Shown here: in pieces, positions 24,937 to 35,144 of the stretch | Layout: each line of letters begins with the position of its first letter | Numbering within the stretch: the first letter of the stretch is position 1 | Assembly (NCBI GenBank): GCA_026982315.1 | Contig: JALSHI010000061.1 | Span: 83,018 to 135,669 of the forward strand | Source: Lysobacterales bacterium | GTDB lineage: Bacteria > Pseudomonadota > Gammaproteobacteria > Xanthomonadales > Marinicellaceae | Direction of reading: 5' to 3' | Length of the DNA stretch: 52,652 nt | Notes under the pieces: model-generated | The model's database searches: none | What the model was told of the DNA's origin: nothing | What the model saw: only the letters and a program-made list of their open reading frames with translations | Made by a program: the position numbers and the translations under genes

Positions 24937-25992
24937 ATGCTCGAAAGTCTTTCACGCGCCCTGCTGCACCGGTTGGATCCGGAAACGGCTCATGACTTGT
25001 CTTTGCGCGCTCTGGCTGCGCTTGCGAAAACACCGGCCCGTCTGGTCGTTGGCCAGCCCATGCCCAGGCAGCCAGTGACCTGTCTGGACATCACCTTTCC
25101 CAATCCGGTGGGCCTTGCGGCCGGCTTTGATAAAAACGCCTGCGCCCTGGATGGTTTGGCGGCCATGGGTTTTGGTTTTATCGAGGTGGGTACGGTCACA
25201 CCCCGCCCTCAGCCTGGCAACCCAAAACCCCGCCTGTTTCGCTTGCCCGAAGATCAAGCCATTATCAATCGCATGGGATTTAACAACGCCGGTGTGGACG
25301 CACTGGTCAAAAACATCAAAAAAAGCCGCTATTTCCAGCGCAAAACAGGGATACTGGGTATCAATATCGGCAAAAACAAGGACACACCCAACGTCCAGGC
25401 ACTGGATGATTACCGGGTGTGCTTTGAAAAAACCCATGAGCTGGCTGACTACATCGCCATCAATGTGTCTTCTCCCAACACACCGGATTTGCGCGCCCTG
25501 CAAAACGATGATGCTTTCCAGGCGCTGCTGGATGGCATGAAATCCGTGCAGCACCATGCGCAAACCGCCTGTGGAAAGTACACACCGCTTGTGGTCAAAA
25601 TATCGCCAGACCAAACACCCGAACAACTGGGAGTTATGGCCTCGATCATAAAAAACAGCGGAATTGACGGGCTAATTTGCACCAACACCACCATTGCCAG
25701 ACCAGCATTAAAGAACCGCCGGTGCGCCAATGAAACCGGTGGTTTGAGCGGCCGCCCCCTGTTAACCCCGGCTAACGAAGCGCTCAGCCATTTACGCGCG
25801 GCCTTAGGGCGAGAATTTCCCATTATCGGATGCGGCGGCGTATTGACCGGCGCTGACGCCAAGAGCAAACAAGCCGCCGGCGCTAACCTGGTGCAAATTT
25901 ATACGGGTTTTGTTTATCGCGGCTCTCCCCTGATTACCGAGGCAGCCAATGCCTGGGTGGCAAGCGGCAACCAGCCCTCTGAACCGGCATGA
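24937..25992 (+). CDS. pyrD: Dihydroorotate dehydrogenase (quinone), class 2
   Basis: A 351-residue FMN enzyme of pyrimidine synthesis that passes electrons to the quinone pool at the inner membrane. The N-terminal amphipathic helices (LESLSRALLHRLDPETAHDL) are the class 2 membrane anchor. The FMN/substrate blocks FDKNACALDG, NRMGFNNAG, NVSSPNTPDLR (with the class 2 catalytic serine) and GCGGVLTGADAK are present. AGGA 6 bases before the ATG sets the start, not the in-frame GTG at 24919. The stop overlaps the murB ATG (ATGA), so the two are coupled. Confidence 0.95.
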   Translation: MLESLSRALLHRLDPETAHDLSLRALAALAKTPARLVVGQPMPRQPVTCLDITFPNPVGLAAGFDKNACALDGLAAMGFGFIEVGTVTPRPQPGNPKPRLFRLPEDQAIINRMGFNNAGVDALVKNIKKSRYFQRKTGILGINIGKNKDTPNVQALDDYRVCFEKTHELADYIAINVSSPNTPDLRALQNDDAFQALLDGMKSVQHHAQTACGKYTPLVVKISPDQTPEQLGVMASIIKNSGIDGLICTNTTIARPALKNRRCANETGGLSGRPLLTPANEALSHLRAALGREFPIIGCGGVLTGADAKSKQAAGANLVQIYTGFVYRGSPLITEAANAWVASGNQPSEPA

Positions 25993-27023
25993 AAGTCACC
26001 CAGCAGACGGCACTGAAAAATCGTAATAGCCTGTCTTTGCCAGCCCGGTGTCAGCGCCTGATTGAAATTGAAAACAGGAGTGATTTCAATGACTTGCCAG
26101 CCCTTATAAAAGCAAATGAGCCTGTCCATATTCTGGGCGGCGGAAGCAATACCGTCCTCACCCAAAGCCACCTGCCCCATACTGTTATCACCCAAACACC
26201 GCCTGAAACAGCAGAACAGGGCATCACTCTGGAAGGTGAACTAGTTCTGGTAGATGCCGGAGCGCCATGGCCCGAGATGGTTCACTGGGCAGTCAACCAT
26301 GGTTTAGGCGGCATTGAGAACCTGGCCGCCATCCCCGGCAGCTGTGGCGCCGCACCAATCCAGAATATAGGCGCCTATGGGGTGGAATTAAAAGATGTGT
26401 TGGAGTGGGTGGAAATCTTTGACTGGCGCTTGGGCCGGTTTTTTACTGTGAATAACGCCCAATGCCAATTCGGTTATCGCAACAGTTATTTCAAACGCCA
26501 CCCGGAAAAACCATGGATTATCACCCGGCTGGCCATGCGCCTGCGCTCAGACTCGCCATTACGCTTGCATTATTCAGGCGTCAGGGAAACATTGATACAC
26601 CTGGGACATCAACCAGAAACCGCCAGCTACGCTCAAGTGGCCCAAGCCATTACCACACTTCGCGCGCAAAAACTGCCAAATCCCGCCATACTGCCCAATG
26701 CCGGCAGTTTTTTCAAAAATCCGGTTATCTCTGATGCGCACTATGCCGCCCTCAAACACAATTTCCCCGCTCTACCCCATTGGCCCCAGGAACACGGCGG
26801 GCACAAAATTTCCGCAGCCTGGTTGATTCAGCGCCTAGGCTTACAGAATATTCGAGTGGGTGATGCCGGCTTTTATCGGAAACATGCCCTGATTGTGGTA
26901 AATTACGGACAAGCCAGTGGCGCTGACGTGCTGGCGTTGGCCCGGTATGTGATTACCCGGGTCCAGAAAGCCACGGATATTACCCTGGAAGTCGAGCCGG
27001 TCTGTCTTCCCGAAACAATCTGA
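25989..27023 (+). CDS. murB: UDP-N-acetylenolpyruvoylglucosamine reductase
   Basis: A 344-residue FAD-dependent type I MurB. Reduces the enolpyruvyl group made by MurA to give UDP-MurNAc for peptidoglycan. The FAD-binding LGGGSNTVL segment, NLAAIPGSCGAAPIQNIGAYG, the Y-x-Y region (FGYRNSYFK) and the active-site GSFFKNP are intact. In pseudomonads murB closes the lpxK-kdsB-phosphatase operon; here it follows pyrD with an ATGA overlap instead. It converges on rapZ with 21 bases between stops. Confidence 0.95.
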   Translation: MKVTQQTALKNRNSLSLPARCQRLIEIENRSDFNDLPALIKANEPVHILGGGSNTVLTQSHLPHTVITQTPPETAEQGITLEGELVLVDAGAPWPEMVHWAVNHGLGGIENLAAIPGSCGAAPIQNIGAYGVELKDVLEWVEIFDWRLGRFFTVNNAQCQFGYRNSYFKRHPEKPWIITRLAMRLRSDSPLRLHYSGVRETLIHLGHQPETASYAQVAQAITTLRAQKLPNPAILPNAGSFFKNPVISDAHYAALKHNFPALPHWPQEHGGHKISAAWLIQRLGLQNIRVGDAGFYRKHALIVVNYGQASGADVLALARYVITRVQKATDITLEVEPVCLPETI

Positions 27024-27044
27024 CTGCGGCTGGCAAAAATGGCT

Positions 27045-27908
27045 TCAGTCATCCAGTTCGCGGTGCTGAACCAACACATTGCCTCGCTGCCCCCCCAGAT
27101 AACGGGCCAGTTCCTCGGCAAGAAAGACCGAGCGATGCTGTCCGCCGGTGCATCCAATGGCGACAGTTAAATAAGACCGGTCATTTTCTTCAAAACGCGG
27201 TATCCACTTTTCCAGCCAGTCATGCATGTCGTTCAAATATTCTTTGACCATTGGCTGTTGGCCCAGGTATGTCTGGATTGCCGTGTCTTTGCCGGTAAAA
27301 CCACGTAACTCAGGCACCCAGTACGGGTTGGGCAAACAACGGGCATCAAAAACGAAATCGGCGTCAAACGGCACGCCACGTTTAAAAGCAAAAGACTTCA
27401 CCAGAATGGAAACCTGCGGCTGTTTTTTGCTTAACTGCTGCACCAGTTGCTGGCGCAGTTGATGTACATTGCTTTCCGAGGTATCCAGCAACAGGTCTGC
27501 ACTGGCAGCCAACGGCTCCAGCAAGTCCCTTTCTGCATCAATGGCCTGGGTCAGGCTGTATTTAGTGTTTTTGCTGGACAACGGGTGGCGGCGCCTGGTT
27601 TCACTGAAGCGTTTGAGCAAAACCCGGTTATTGGCCGTCAAAAACAAAACAGTCGGGCGAACCTGCCGGTGGCCCAGATTAGCCAGAATATCGGGCAGTT
27701 TTCGTAAGGCCTCGCCGGAGTTACGGATATCAATGCCCACAGAAACCCTGGGGTAAAACTCCGCATCTACCGCAATGTGATCGACAAACGTCTCCAGCAT
27801 TTCCACAGGCAAGTTATCCACGCAATAGTAGTCCATGTCTTCCAGGGAGCGCAGGGCGATGGTTTTTCCGGAACCGGACATGCCGGTCACAATAATCAGT
27901 TCCTGCAT
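27045..27908 (-). CDS. rapZ: RNase adapter protein RapZ
   Basis: A 287-residue nucleotide-binding regulator. In enterobacteria RapZ guides RNase E to small RNA GlmZ and so sets glucosamine-6-phosphate synthase and amino-sugar supply for the envelope. Walker A is GMSGSGKT (9-16). The C-terminal domain has the conserved SFAFKRGVPFDADFVFDAR and AIGCTGGQHRSVFLAEEL blocks. It follows ptsN by 10 bases, the standard hpf-ptsN-rapZ order. Whether a GlmZ-type small RNA exists here cannot be told. Confidence 0.95.
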   Translation of the reverse strand: MQELIIVTGMSGSGKTIALRSLEDMDYYCVDNLPVEMLETFVDHIAVDAEFYPRVSVGIDIRNSGEALRKLPDILANLGHRQVRPTVLFLTANNRVLLKRFSETRRRHPLSSKNTKYSLTQAIDAERDLLEPLAASADLLLDTSESNVHQLRQQLVQQLSKKQPQVSILVKSFAFKRGVPFDADFVFDARCLPNPYWVPELRGFTGKDTAIQTYLGQQPMVKEYLNDMHDWLEKWIPRFEENDRSYLTVAIGCTGGQHRSVFLAEELARYLGGQRGNVLVQHRELDD

Positions 27909-27918
27909 ACTTCAGAAC

Positions 27919-28365
27919 CTAGGTGGAGTTGGATAAAATGGCCAGAACTTCATCACTGTTTTTGGCGTTTTTCAGCCCCCGATAAATGCGGTGATTGCGT
28001 AACATGCGCGCGGCATCCTGAAGAATCTCTTCATGTTCCGCCCCACCTGTGCGCGGAAATGCCATGGCGATGATAGTGTCCACGTCAATATTATCCGGCG
28101 ACTCGTAATCAATGCCTTTTCTTAGACGAAACATCGCCACCCGGGTGTCCGGCGAACCCAGTGCCTGACCATGTGGAATCGCCACTCCATTACCCAGTGA
28201 CGTGTTCCCCCGTTTTTCCCGCTGAATCAGGCTGTCATAAATGGCACGGGCCTCACCCGCCTGGCCACCCAGTTTTCTGGCGATCTCTTCAAACAGGCGT
28301 TTTTTGCTGGAAATAGGCGCATCAAGCACAATATCCTGTCCTTCAAGCAAATCGATCAGGCGCAT
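27919..28365 (-). CDS. ptsN: Nitrogen PTS component EIIA(Ntr)
   Basis: A 148-residue PTS EIIA type 2 domain. The phosphorylated histidine is H65 in NGVAIPHGQA. It takes phosphate from EI(Ntr)/NPr and regulates potassium uptake and other targets rather than moving sugar. It sits between hpf and rapZ. A hairpin with a weak T-rich tail lies in the 66-base gap after hpf and may lower its expression relative to hpf. Confidence 0.94.
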   Translation of the reverse strand: MRLIDLLEGQDIVLDAPISSKKRLFEEIARKLGGQAGEARAIYDSLIQREKRGNTSLGNGVAIPHGQALGSPDTRVAMFRLRKGIDYESPDNIDVDTIIAMAFPRTGGAEHEEILQDAARMLRNHRIYRGLKNAKNSDEVLAILSNST

Positions 28366-28380
28366 GGCTGTTATCCGCTA

Positions 28381-28411
28381 ATAAAACAGGGGAAACCCGG
28401 CCGGTTTCCCC
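28381..28411 (-). terminator. Hairpin with T-rich tail between hpf and ptsN (partial terminator or processing site)
   Basis: Perfect 9-bp stem GGGGAAACC/GGTTTCCCC (28389-28397 with 28403-28411) around CGGCC. On the minus strand the 3' flank reads TGTTTTAT, a weak T-tract. Partial read-through into ptsN-rapZ is likely. Confidence 0.55.
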
Positions 28412-28431
28412 ATTATCGTTGTCAAGAATAA

Positions 28432-28758
28432 TTAATGCGCCTGGCTCAGGCGAACAGCTTCTGCACGATGCTTGTTGGTCAGTTTGTCCTTGTGCCGGCG
28501 AATCTGCTTGTCCAGTTTGTCCATTAACAAGTCCAGCGCCGAATACAAATCATCCTCGGTAGACTCGGCAAAAAACTTGCGGCCACCAATCAACACCGTG
28601 GCTTCCGCCTTATGGCGGACTTTATTTTCTACATTCAAAATCACGTGTACATCAATAAGCTGGTCGAAGTGGCGTTTGATGCGTTCGAATTTCGTATTGA
28701 TATAGTCCTTAATGGGCTGAGTCACTTCAACCTGATGACCGGTAATATCGATATGCAT
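28432..28758 (-). CDS. hpf: Ribosome hibernation promoting factor (short form)
   Basis: A 108-residue short HPF/YfiA-type protein that binds the 30S subunit and helps form 100S ribosomes in stationary phase. It begins MHIDITGHQVEVTQPIKDYI and contains the conserved RHFDQLIDVHVIL and ADLYSALD-like segment. The open frame extends upstream to 28920, but GAGGAG 7 bases before the ATG at 28758 fixes the start. It normally follows rpoN; here it follows a terminator after lptB, so it must have its own promoter. Confidence 0.95.
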   Translation of the reverse strand: MHIDITGHQVEVTQPIKDYINTKFERIKRHFDQLIDVHVILNVENKVRHKAEATVLIGGRKFFAESTEDDLYSALDLLMDKLDKQIRRHKDKLTNKHRAEAVRLSQAH

Positions 28759-28812
28759 AAGACTTCTCCTCATGAATAAATGTTGGGAGGAATACCAGAC
28801 CTGACAAGGCCT

Positions 28813-28842
28813 GCAAAAAGCCTGACCCAGACGGCGGGTCAG
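28813..28842 (-). terminator. Rho-independent terminator downstream of lptB, where rpoN usually lies
   Basis: Stem CTGACCC/GGGTCAG (28822-28828 with 28836-28842), followed on the minus strand by GCTTTTTG. The 229-base lptB-hpf gap holds this terminator and no credible gene. It cuts the LPS export operon from hpf-ptsN-rapZ. Confidence 0.7.
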
Positions 28843-28987
28843 AAGAATACAAACTTGGGAAAGTAAAGACGCTGAAAACGCGCGAGACAACGGAGCTGAG
28901 AGCAAGGATTGAAAACACAAAAGATATCCGCTGTATCATGCTTTCACCATACACAAGCCCCGGAGTTTTCGCAAGCCCGCCCACTGC

Positions 28988-29707
28988 TTACAAACGAAAA
29001 TCATGACCCAGATAAACCTTGCGTACTTCTGGGTTACTGATAATCTGCTCGGGCGTGCCTTCTGCCAGCATGTAACCATCATTGAGAATATAGGCCCGGT
29101 CACAAATACCCAGAGTCTCGCGCACATTATGGTCTGTCACCAAAACCCCAATGCCCCGCTTGCGTAAATGGCAGACGATTTTCTGAATATCTATCACAGA
29201 TATGGGATCCACCCCGGCAAAAGGTTCATCCAGCAGAATATATCCGGGGTTCATGGCCAGCGCACGGGCTATTTCTACGCGTCGGCGCTCGCCACCGGAC
29301 AAGCTGACGCCCAGTTGCTTGCGTACATGGCTGATATGCAGCTCATCCAGCAAGGATTCACACAAACGCTTGCGTTCGGCTGCATCCAGTTCCTGGCGTA
29401 ACTCCAGCACCGCCATGATGTTTTGCTCCACTGTCAATGCGCGGAACACTGAAGCCTCCTGCGGCAAATAACCCAGTCCCAGACGGGCCCGAATATGCAT
29501 GCCGGCTTCGGTGGCATTGTTTTTGTCAATGCAAACCACACCGGCATCTGGCTTGACCAGACCGACAATCATGTAAAAACAGGTGGTTTTACCAGCGCCA
29601 TTGGGCCCCAGCAAGCCCACAACCTCACCCTTGTTCAAAGTGAGGGAAACATCCTTGATAATCTCGCGTTTCTTATAAGCCTTTTTTAAATGCCGTGCTT
29701 CAATCAT
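28988..29707 (-). CDS. lptB: LPS export ABC transporter ATPase LptB
   Basis: A 239-residue cytoplasmic ATPase that powers LPS extraction from the inner membrane with LptF and LptG. Walker A GPNGAGKT (about 34-41), signature [15 protein letters not shown], Walker [14 protein letters not shown] and switch TDHNVRET are present, the last being typical of LptB. The final HDFRL is in keeping with the family. It overlaps lptA by 8 bases. rpoN, normally next, is missing. Confidence 0.96.
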   Translation of the reverse strand: MIEARHLKKAYKKREIIKDVSLTLNKGEVVGLLGPNGAGKTTCFYMIVGLVKPDAGVVCIDKNNATEAGMHIRARLGLGYLPQEASVFRALTVEQNIMAVLELRQELDAAERKRLCESLLDELHISHVRKQLGVSLSGGERRRVEIARALAMNPGYILLDEPFAGVDPISVIDIQKIVCHLRKRGIGVLVTDHNVRETLGICDRAYILNDGYMLAEGTPEQIISNPEVRKVYLGHDFRL

Positions 29708-30383
29708 CAGCCGATTCCATAGCCTGCGGTTTTTCAGGGTGAGACTTGAGCGGCGGCTTTGCCTTCATCGGAGAAGCAGCTGACTTCCCAGCAGTTCCAG
29801 TGCTTTCCGGTTGCTCTGCCACACTCTGTGCCGAAGAATCCGCTTTTTTTTCATCAGCAGGACTGGCATTCGACAAATTTTCAGCATCCGGTTCCACCAC
29901 CATATGCACACGCTGATCGCCATCGCCCTCTCCGCCGGTGATTTCCTCGGTTCTCAGATTGATGACCATTTTTTCGCCGCTAAAGGTACCCAACGTGGGG
30001 TTTTTTACCATCACATTCCCCTTCAGAATCAACAGATCTTCCGCCTTGCGATAATCCATGTAGCGGGCTTGAGCCACCATCAAGCCGTCTTGCGGGTTGA
30101 TAACGTACCGGAAAACCGCCGGATTCCCGTGTAGTTCAATGCGCACAACGCGTTTTCCCTGACGAAAAACAGTGCCTTTTGTGGCGTCAATGTGCAAACT
30201 CCCTTGTCGCACCTGCATACCGCCAGCACAACGGGATTGATTGCTTTTCATGTCAAAAACACACTGCCCGGCATCCACATATAAAGGTTGCCGGTTATCG
30301 GCCGGCGCGGCGTTGACAGTCAACACATACCCTGAGAACACCAGGGCAATACCGAGACCGCCAGGAAGAAAAAGCAGATTCAT
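29700..30383 (-). CDS. lptA: Periplasmic LPS bridge protein LptA, with extended C-terminus
   Basis: A 227-residue protein that oligomerises to carry LPS across the periplasm. A signal peptide (to about residue 26, VNAAPA) precedes the OstA/LptA beta-jellyroll (about 30-160). The family is usually 170-185 residues. Here about 60 extra residues rich in Ser, Pro, Lys, Glu and Ala follow, probably disordered. It lies between lptC and lptB and overlaps lptB by 8 bases. Sequence similarity is modest, but position and fold pattern make it secure. Confidence 0.88.
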   Translation of the reverse strand: MNLLFLPGGLGIALVFSGYVLTVNAAPADNRQPLYVDAGQCVFDMKSNQSRCAGGMQVRQGSLHIDATKGTVFRQGKRVVRIELHGNPAVFRYVINPQDGLMVAQARYMDYRKAEDLLILKGNVMVKNPTLGTFSGEKMVINLRTEEITGGEGDGDQRVHMVVEPDAENLSNASPADEKKADSSAQSVAEQPESTGTAGKSAASPMKAKPPLKSHPEKPQAMESADD

Positions 30384-30410
30384 AGAAAAATCCCTGCAAT
30401 CAATATCGGG

Positions 30411-30992
30411 TTATGGTGACGGCCATCGGCCAGAGTCTTGATACTGCATATGCACTTCAGACAGCAGGCGGTGACGATTGTTTCCCAAATCAAACTCCGC
30501 GCCGCGAGCGGTCGCTTCCATTGCCTGAGCATTGATGTGGACCACCGATTTGGTATATGCCTGGCGCGTACTCGCATCAACCCACAAGTCCGGCGAGGAA
30601 AAATATAAAAGTTCTCCCGGATTGTTGGTGACGCGGCGGGTTTCGACCTGCTGCTGAAAAAAAATATTCTGCTCCTGCCGGTCAAAGACACCTTTATGGG
30701 CGCTAAAACGCCATGACGGCTGACCTTGTTCCAGCATAGTGACCCGGGGGGCCAGTATATCAACATCCTCCTTGTGGTCATACTGGATCAGTTCGCGGGC
30801 CTGAAAACGGATATGGTATTCACCCGTATCATTACTGAGCGTGCCTGTCACCCGCGTAGCCGCATACCCTTTGGTAAAGGCTTCCGGACGAGTCTCGGCT
30901 GGCTGTGGCCGGTTGATCACCCACAACAAATAACTCAGCGCCGCCACCATGGCCACTGCCAGCAAACGTTGCCATGCAGGCCGGCCATCCAT
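30411..30992 (-). CDS. lptC: LPS export protein LptC
   Basis: A 193-residue bitopic inner-membrane protein. One N-terminal helix (about 10-26, LLAVAMVAALSYLLWVI) is followed by a periplasmic jellyroll that receives LPS from LptBFG and passes it to LptA. The domain text (TGTLSNDTGEYHIRFQARELIQYDH, then LLSEVHMQYQ at the end, read in segments) fits LptC. Its ATG overlaps the kdsC stop by one base. 27 bases separate it from lptA. Confidence 0.9.
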   Translation of the reverse strand: MDGRPAWQRLLAVAMVAALSYLLWVINRPQPAETRPEAFTKGYAATRVTGTLSNDTGEYHIRFQARELIQYDHKEDVDILAPRVTMLEQGQPSWRFSAHKGVFDRQEQNIFFQQQVETRRVTNNPGELLYFSSPDLWVDASTRQAYTKSVVHINAQAMEATARGAEFDLGNNRHRLLSEVHMQYQDSGRWPSP

Positions 30993-31564
30993 CAGCGGTA
31001 CTTGTCCAGCAAGCGGGGTAAAATGCCTTGCGCTGCAAGCAGCAGGTCACACACTTCCCGCGCTGCCGCGCGGCCACCTTCCCGTTCGGTAACCCAGCGA
31101 GCCTGTTGCAATACCAGAGGGTGTGCATCCCGCACAGCCACCGGCAAGGCGCAACGATTCATCACCGGCAAATCAATGATGTCATCACCGGTATATACCA
31201 CCTGGGAATCATCCAGATTCAGGGCTTGTAACAGGTTCTGGTAAGTTTCCAGCTTGTCCATGCGGCCCTGATAAACATGGTCAATGCCTAATTGGGCCAT
31301 GCGTTCAGTAATAATCAAGGAGGTGCGGCCAGTGATAATGGCCACTGTAATGCCATTTTCATTCAACCATTTCAGTCCCAATCCATCCCTGACATTGAAA
31401 CTTTTTATTTCCCGGCCATCGTCAGTAAAGTGCAAACCGCCGTCGGTCAATACCCCATCCACATCAAAAATGGCCAGGCGGATTTGCTTGGCCAGCGACA
31501 ACACATCTTGTGGCCAGTTTTGAATCAGTTTGTTCGCAAGTTCCGAGCCGCTACCTGAAGACAT
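30992..31564 (-). CDS. kdsC: 3-deoxy-manno-octulosonate-8-phosphate phosphatase
   Basis: A 190-residue HAD-superfamily phosphatase that makes free Kdo. The nucleophile and acid aspartates are D34 and D36 in FDVDGVLTDG. Later HAD motifs are IITGRTS and YTGDDIIDLPVM. It has no cap domain, which is typical of the tetrameric C0 KdsC type. Directly after kdsD and overlapping lptC by one base, it links Kdo supply to LPS export in one operon. Confidence 0.95.
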   Translation of the reverse strand: MSSGSGSELANKLIQNWPQDVLSLAKQIRLAIFDVDGVLTDGGLHFTDDGREIKSFNVRDGLGLKWLNENGITVAIITGRTSLIITERMAQLGIDHVYQGRMDKLETYQNLLQALNLDDSQVVYTGDDIIDLPVMNRCALPVAVRDAHPLVLQQARWVTEREGGRAAAREVCDLLLAAQGILPRLLDKYR

Positions 31565-32554
31565 TTACACCACTCCCAGTTTAAGCAAATCATGAATGTT
31601 CAAGGCGCCGACCAGACGACCGGCTTCATTCACCACCAGCAGACCATGGATTTTATTGGCTTCCATGAGCTGAGCCGCCTCCACGGCCAGTTTATCCGCC
31701 GTGATTGTCACCGGATTGGGCGTCATGACCTCATTAATGGGCGTGTGGCGCAAATTCACGGCTGAATCCAGCGATCGGCGCAAGTCGCCATCGGTATAAA
31801 TGCCGAGAACCTTATCATCCGCATCCACAATAGCTGTCATTCCCAAACCCTTGCGAGTCATCTCCAGCAAGCCATCCTTCAGAGCGGTGCCGGTGCGGAC
31901 TTTAGGAATGTCCTCGCCGCTTCGCATCACATCACTAATGCGTAAAATCAGCTTTTTCCCCAAGGCACCGGCCGGATGCGACCGGGCAAAGTCTTCTTCG
32001 GTAAAACCGCGAAGTTTCAACAAGGTCACTGCCAGAGCATCACCCAGCACCAGTGTTACTGTTGTGCTGGTGGTCGGCGCCAGCCCCAATGGACAGGCTT
32101 CTTCATCGACTTTGGCGTGCAAATGCACGTCTGCGGCCCGGGCCAACGTGGAGTTTTCGTTACCGGTAATGGAAATCAGAGGAACGCCCATGCGCTTGAT
32201 AACCGGTAAAATGGTCAGAACTTCTTCAGTTTCACCGGAATTTGACACCATAATCACAATGTCCTTGGGCGTAATCATGCCCAGGTCACCATGACTGGCT
32301 TCACCGGGATGGACTGAAAAAGCCGGCGTGCCCGTGGAGGCCAGCGTGGCTGAAATCTTGTTGCCAATGTGACCAGATTTACCCATGCCAATGACAATCA
32401 CATGCCCTTCACAGGCCAGAATACGCTCCACAGCCGCCACAAACTCCTCACCAATACTGGATTCCAGTTTGTCAAGGCCGGCTTTTTCCACACGCACCAC
32501 CTGCCGGGCCAGTCCTATGATTTCATCAAATTTCTGCATGGAAGAATGTTTCAT
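31565..32554 (-). CDS. kdsD: D-arabinose 5-phosphate isomerase
   Basis: About 329 residues. Interconverts ribulose 5-phosphate and arabinose 5-phosphate, the first step of Kdo synthesis. An N-terminal SIS sugar-isomerase domain (GMGKSGHIGNKISATLASTG, MVSNSGETEEV) is followed by two CBS domains from about residue 210. The open frame extends to 32647, but the ATG at 32554 overlaps the stop of the upstream antiporter gene (ATGA), which supports it. The next ATG, at 32539, is possible too. Confidence 0.94.
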   Translation of the reverse strand: MKHSSMQKFDEIIGLARQVVRVEKAGLDKLESSIGEEFVAAVERILACEGHVIVIGMGKSGHIGNKISATLASTGTPAFSVHPGEASHGDLGMITPKDIVIMVSNSGETEEVLTILPVIKRMGVPLISITGNENSTLARAADVHLHAKVDEEACPLGLAPTTSTTVTLVLGDALAVTLLKLRGFTEEDFARSHPAGALGKKLILRISDVMRSGEDIPKVRTGTALKDGLLEMTRKGLGMTAIVDADDKVLGIYTDGDLRRSLDSAVNLRHTPINEVMTPNPVTITADKLAVEAAQLMEANKIHGLLVVNEAGRLVGALNIHDLLKLGVV

Positions 32555-33516
32555 CGAGTCGCCAGCCACACCATATAGACACCATAACAGAGCAGGAGTA
32601 ACAAGCCAATGGGCCGGGAAAGCACTTTCCGCTTTTGCACATGCCACCAGGACACCAGAGCAAAGCAGACTGTCAATATCGTCATAAACAGATAATCATG
32701 CTCCAGAAACCCTTGGGGAAGGCGGTAGGGGTTAATCACCGCACTGATACCCAGAACACCCAGCAAGTTAAACAGGTTGGAGCCGACGATATTGCCCAGC
32801 AACAGGTCATGCTCTTTTTTGACCGCACTGGCCACCGTGGCCGCCAACTCGGGCAAACTGGTGCCCAGGGCCACAATAGTCAGACCAATGACAACATCGG
32901 AAACGCCCAGGGCGTGGGCGATTTCGGTGGCGCCATAAACCATAAAATGTGAGGCCAGTGGCAACAACACAATACCAAGAAACAACCATCCCAAGGCCGC
33001 CTGTCGGGACATATCGGTGGGAATTTCCTGCAGAATCTCATCTTTCAAAGGGTCGGATCTGTTCGTTTTTCGGGTACCCAGCCAGCCCATCCATAAAGTG
33101 ACAACAGCCATCAGCCCCAGCAAAACAATGCCATTCGTTCGTGACTGTTCGCCATCAAGTATCAACAGCAGCACCAAAAACGTCACAGCAATCAACAGCG
33201 GCAGTTCACGCCGGACCGTCTGCGAGCTCACCAGCAATGGTGCCACCAGAATACCGATACCAAGCACCAGTGTGGTATTGGTGATATTGGAGCCCACGGC
33301 ATTGCCCAAAGCCAGCTCCGAATTCCCTTGCCAGGACGCCACGGCGGAAACGACCATTTCCGGAGCGGAAGTGCCAAAGCCAATGATAATCAAGCCGATG
33401 ACCATACTGGATACCCCCAGATAGCGGGCGGTAACCGCAGCCCCTGCAATAAATTTGTCAGCGGAATAGACGAGAAGAACAAGGCCAAAGAGCAAGGCCG
33501 CAGCAGCAAGCAGCAT
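32551..33516 (-). CDS. Calcium/sodium antiporter, YrbG/CaxA family
   Basis: A 321-residue inner-membrane K-dependent-type Ca2+/Na+ exchanger with about ten helices. The two inverted alpha repeats are visible: FGTSAPEMVVSAVASWQG with GNAVGSNITNT in the first half, and ALGTSLPELAATVASAVK with GNIVGSNLFNLLG in the second. This gene (yrbG) begins the yrbG-kdsD-kdsC-lptC-lptA-lptB operon in E. coli too. Its stop overlaps the kdsD start. It diverges from ibaG. Confidence 0.93.
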   Translation of the reverse strand: MLLAAAALLFGLVLLVYSADKFIAGAAVTARYLGVSSMVIGLIIIGFGTSAPEMVVSAVASWQGNSELALGNAVGSNITNTTLVLGIGILVAPLLVSSQTVRRELPLLIAVTFLVLLLILDGEQSRTNGIVLLGLMAVVTLWMGWLGTRKTNRSDPLKDEILQEIPTDMSRQAALGWLFLGIVLLPLASHFMVYGATEIAHALGVSDVVIGLTIVALGTSLPELAATVASAVKKEHDLLLGNIVGSNLFNLLGVLGISAVINPYRLPQGFLEHDYLFMTILTVCFALVSWWHVQKRKVLSRPIGLLLLLCYGVYMVWLATR

Positions 33517-33599
33517 AAGAGATGGTTCCGGTTTTTGAGGGAAATCCTTTCTAATCGGGGCATTATAAAAGATAATATGCCCTCATTTAAGCCAAAGTG

Positions 33600-35137
<1,538 letters not shown>

Positions 35138-35144
35138 CTGGATA

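Noticed and set aside
28727-28984. Minus-strand frame of 85 codons in the lptB-hpf gap
   Set aside because: Crosses a terminator and the hpf ribosome binding site, shows no resemblance to RpoN or any known small protein.
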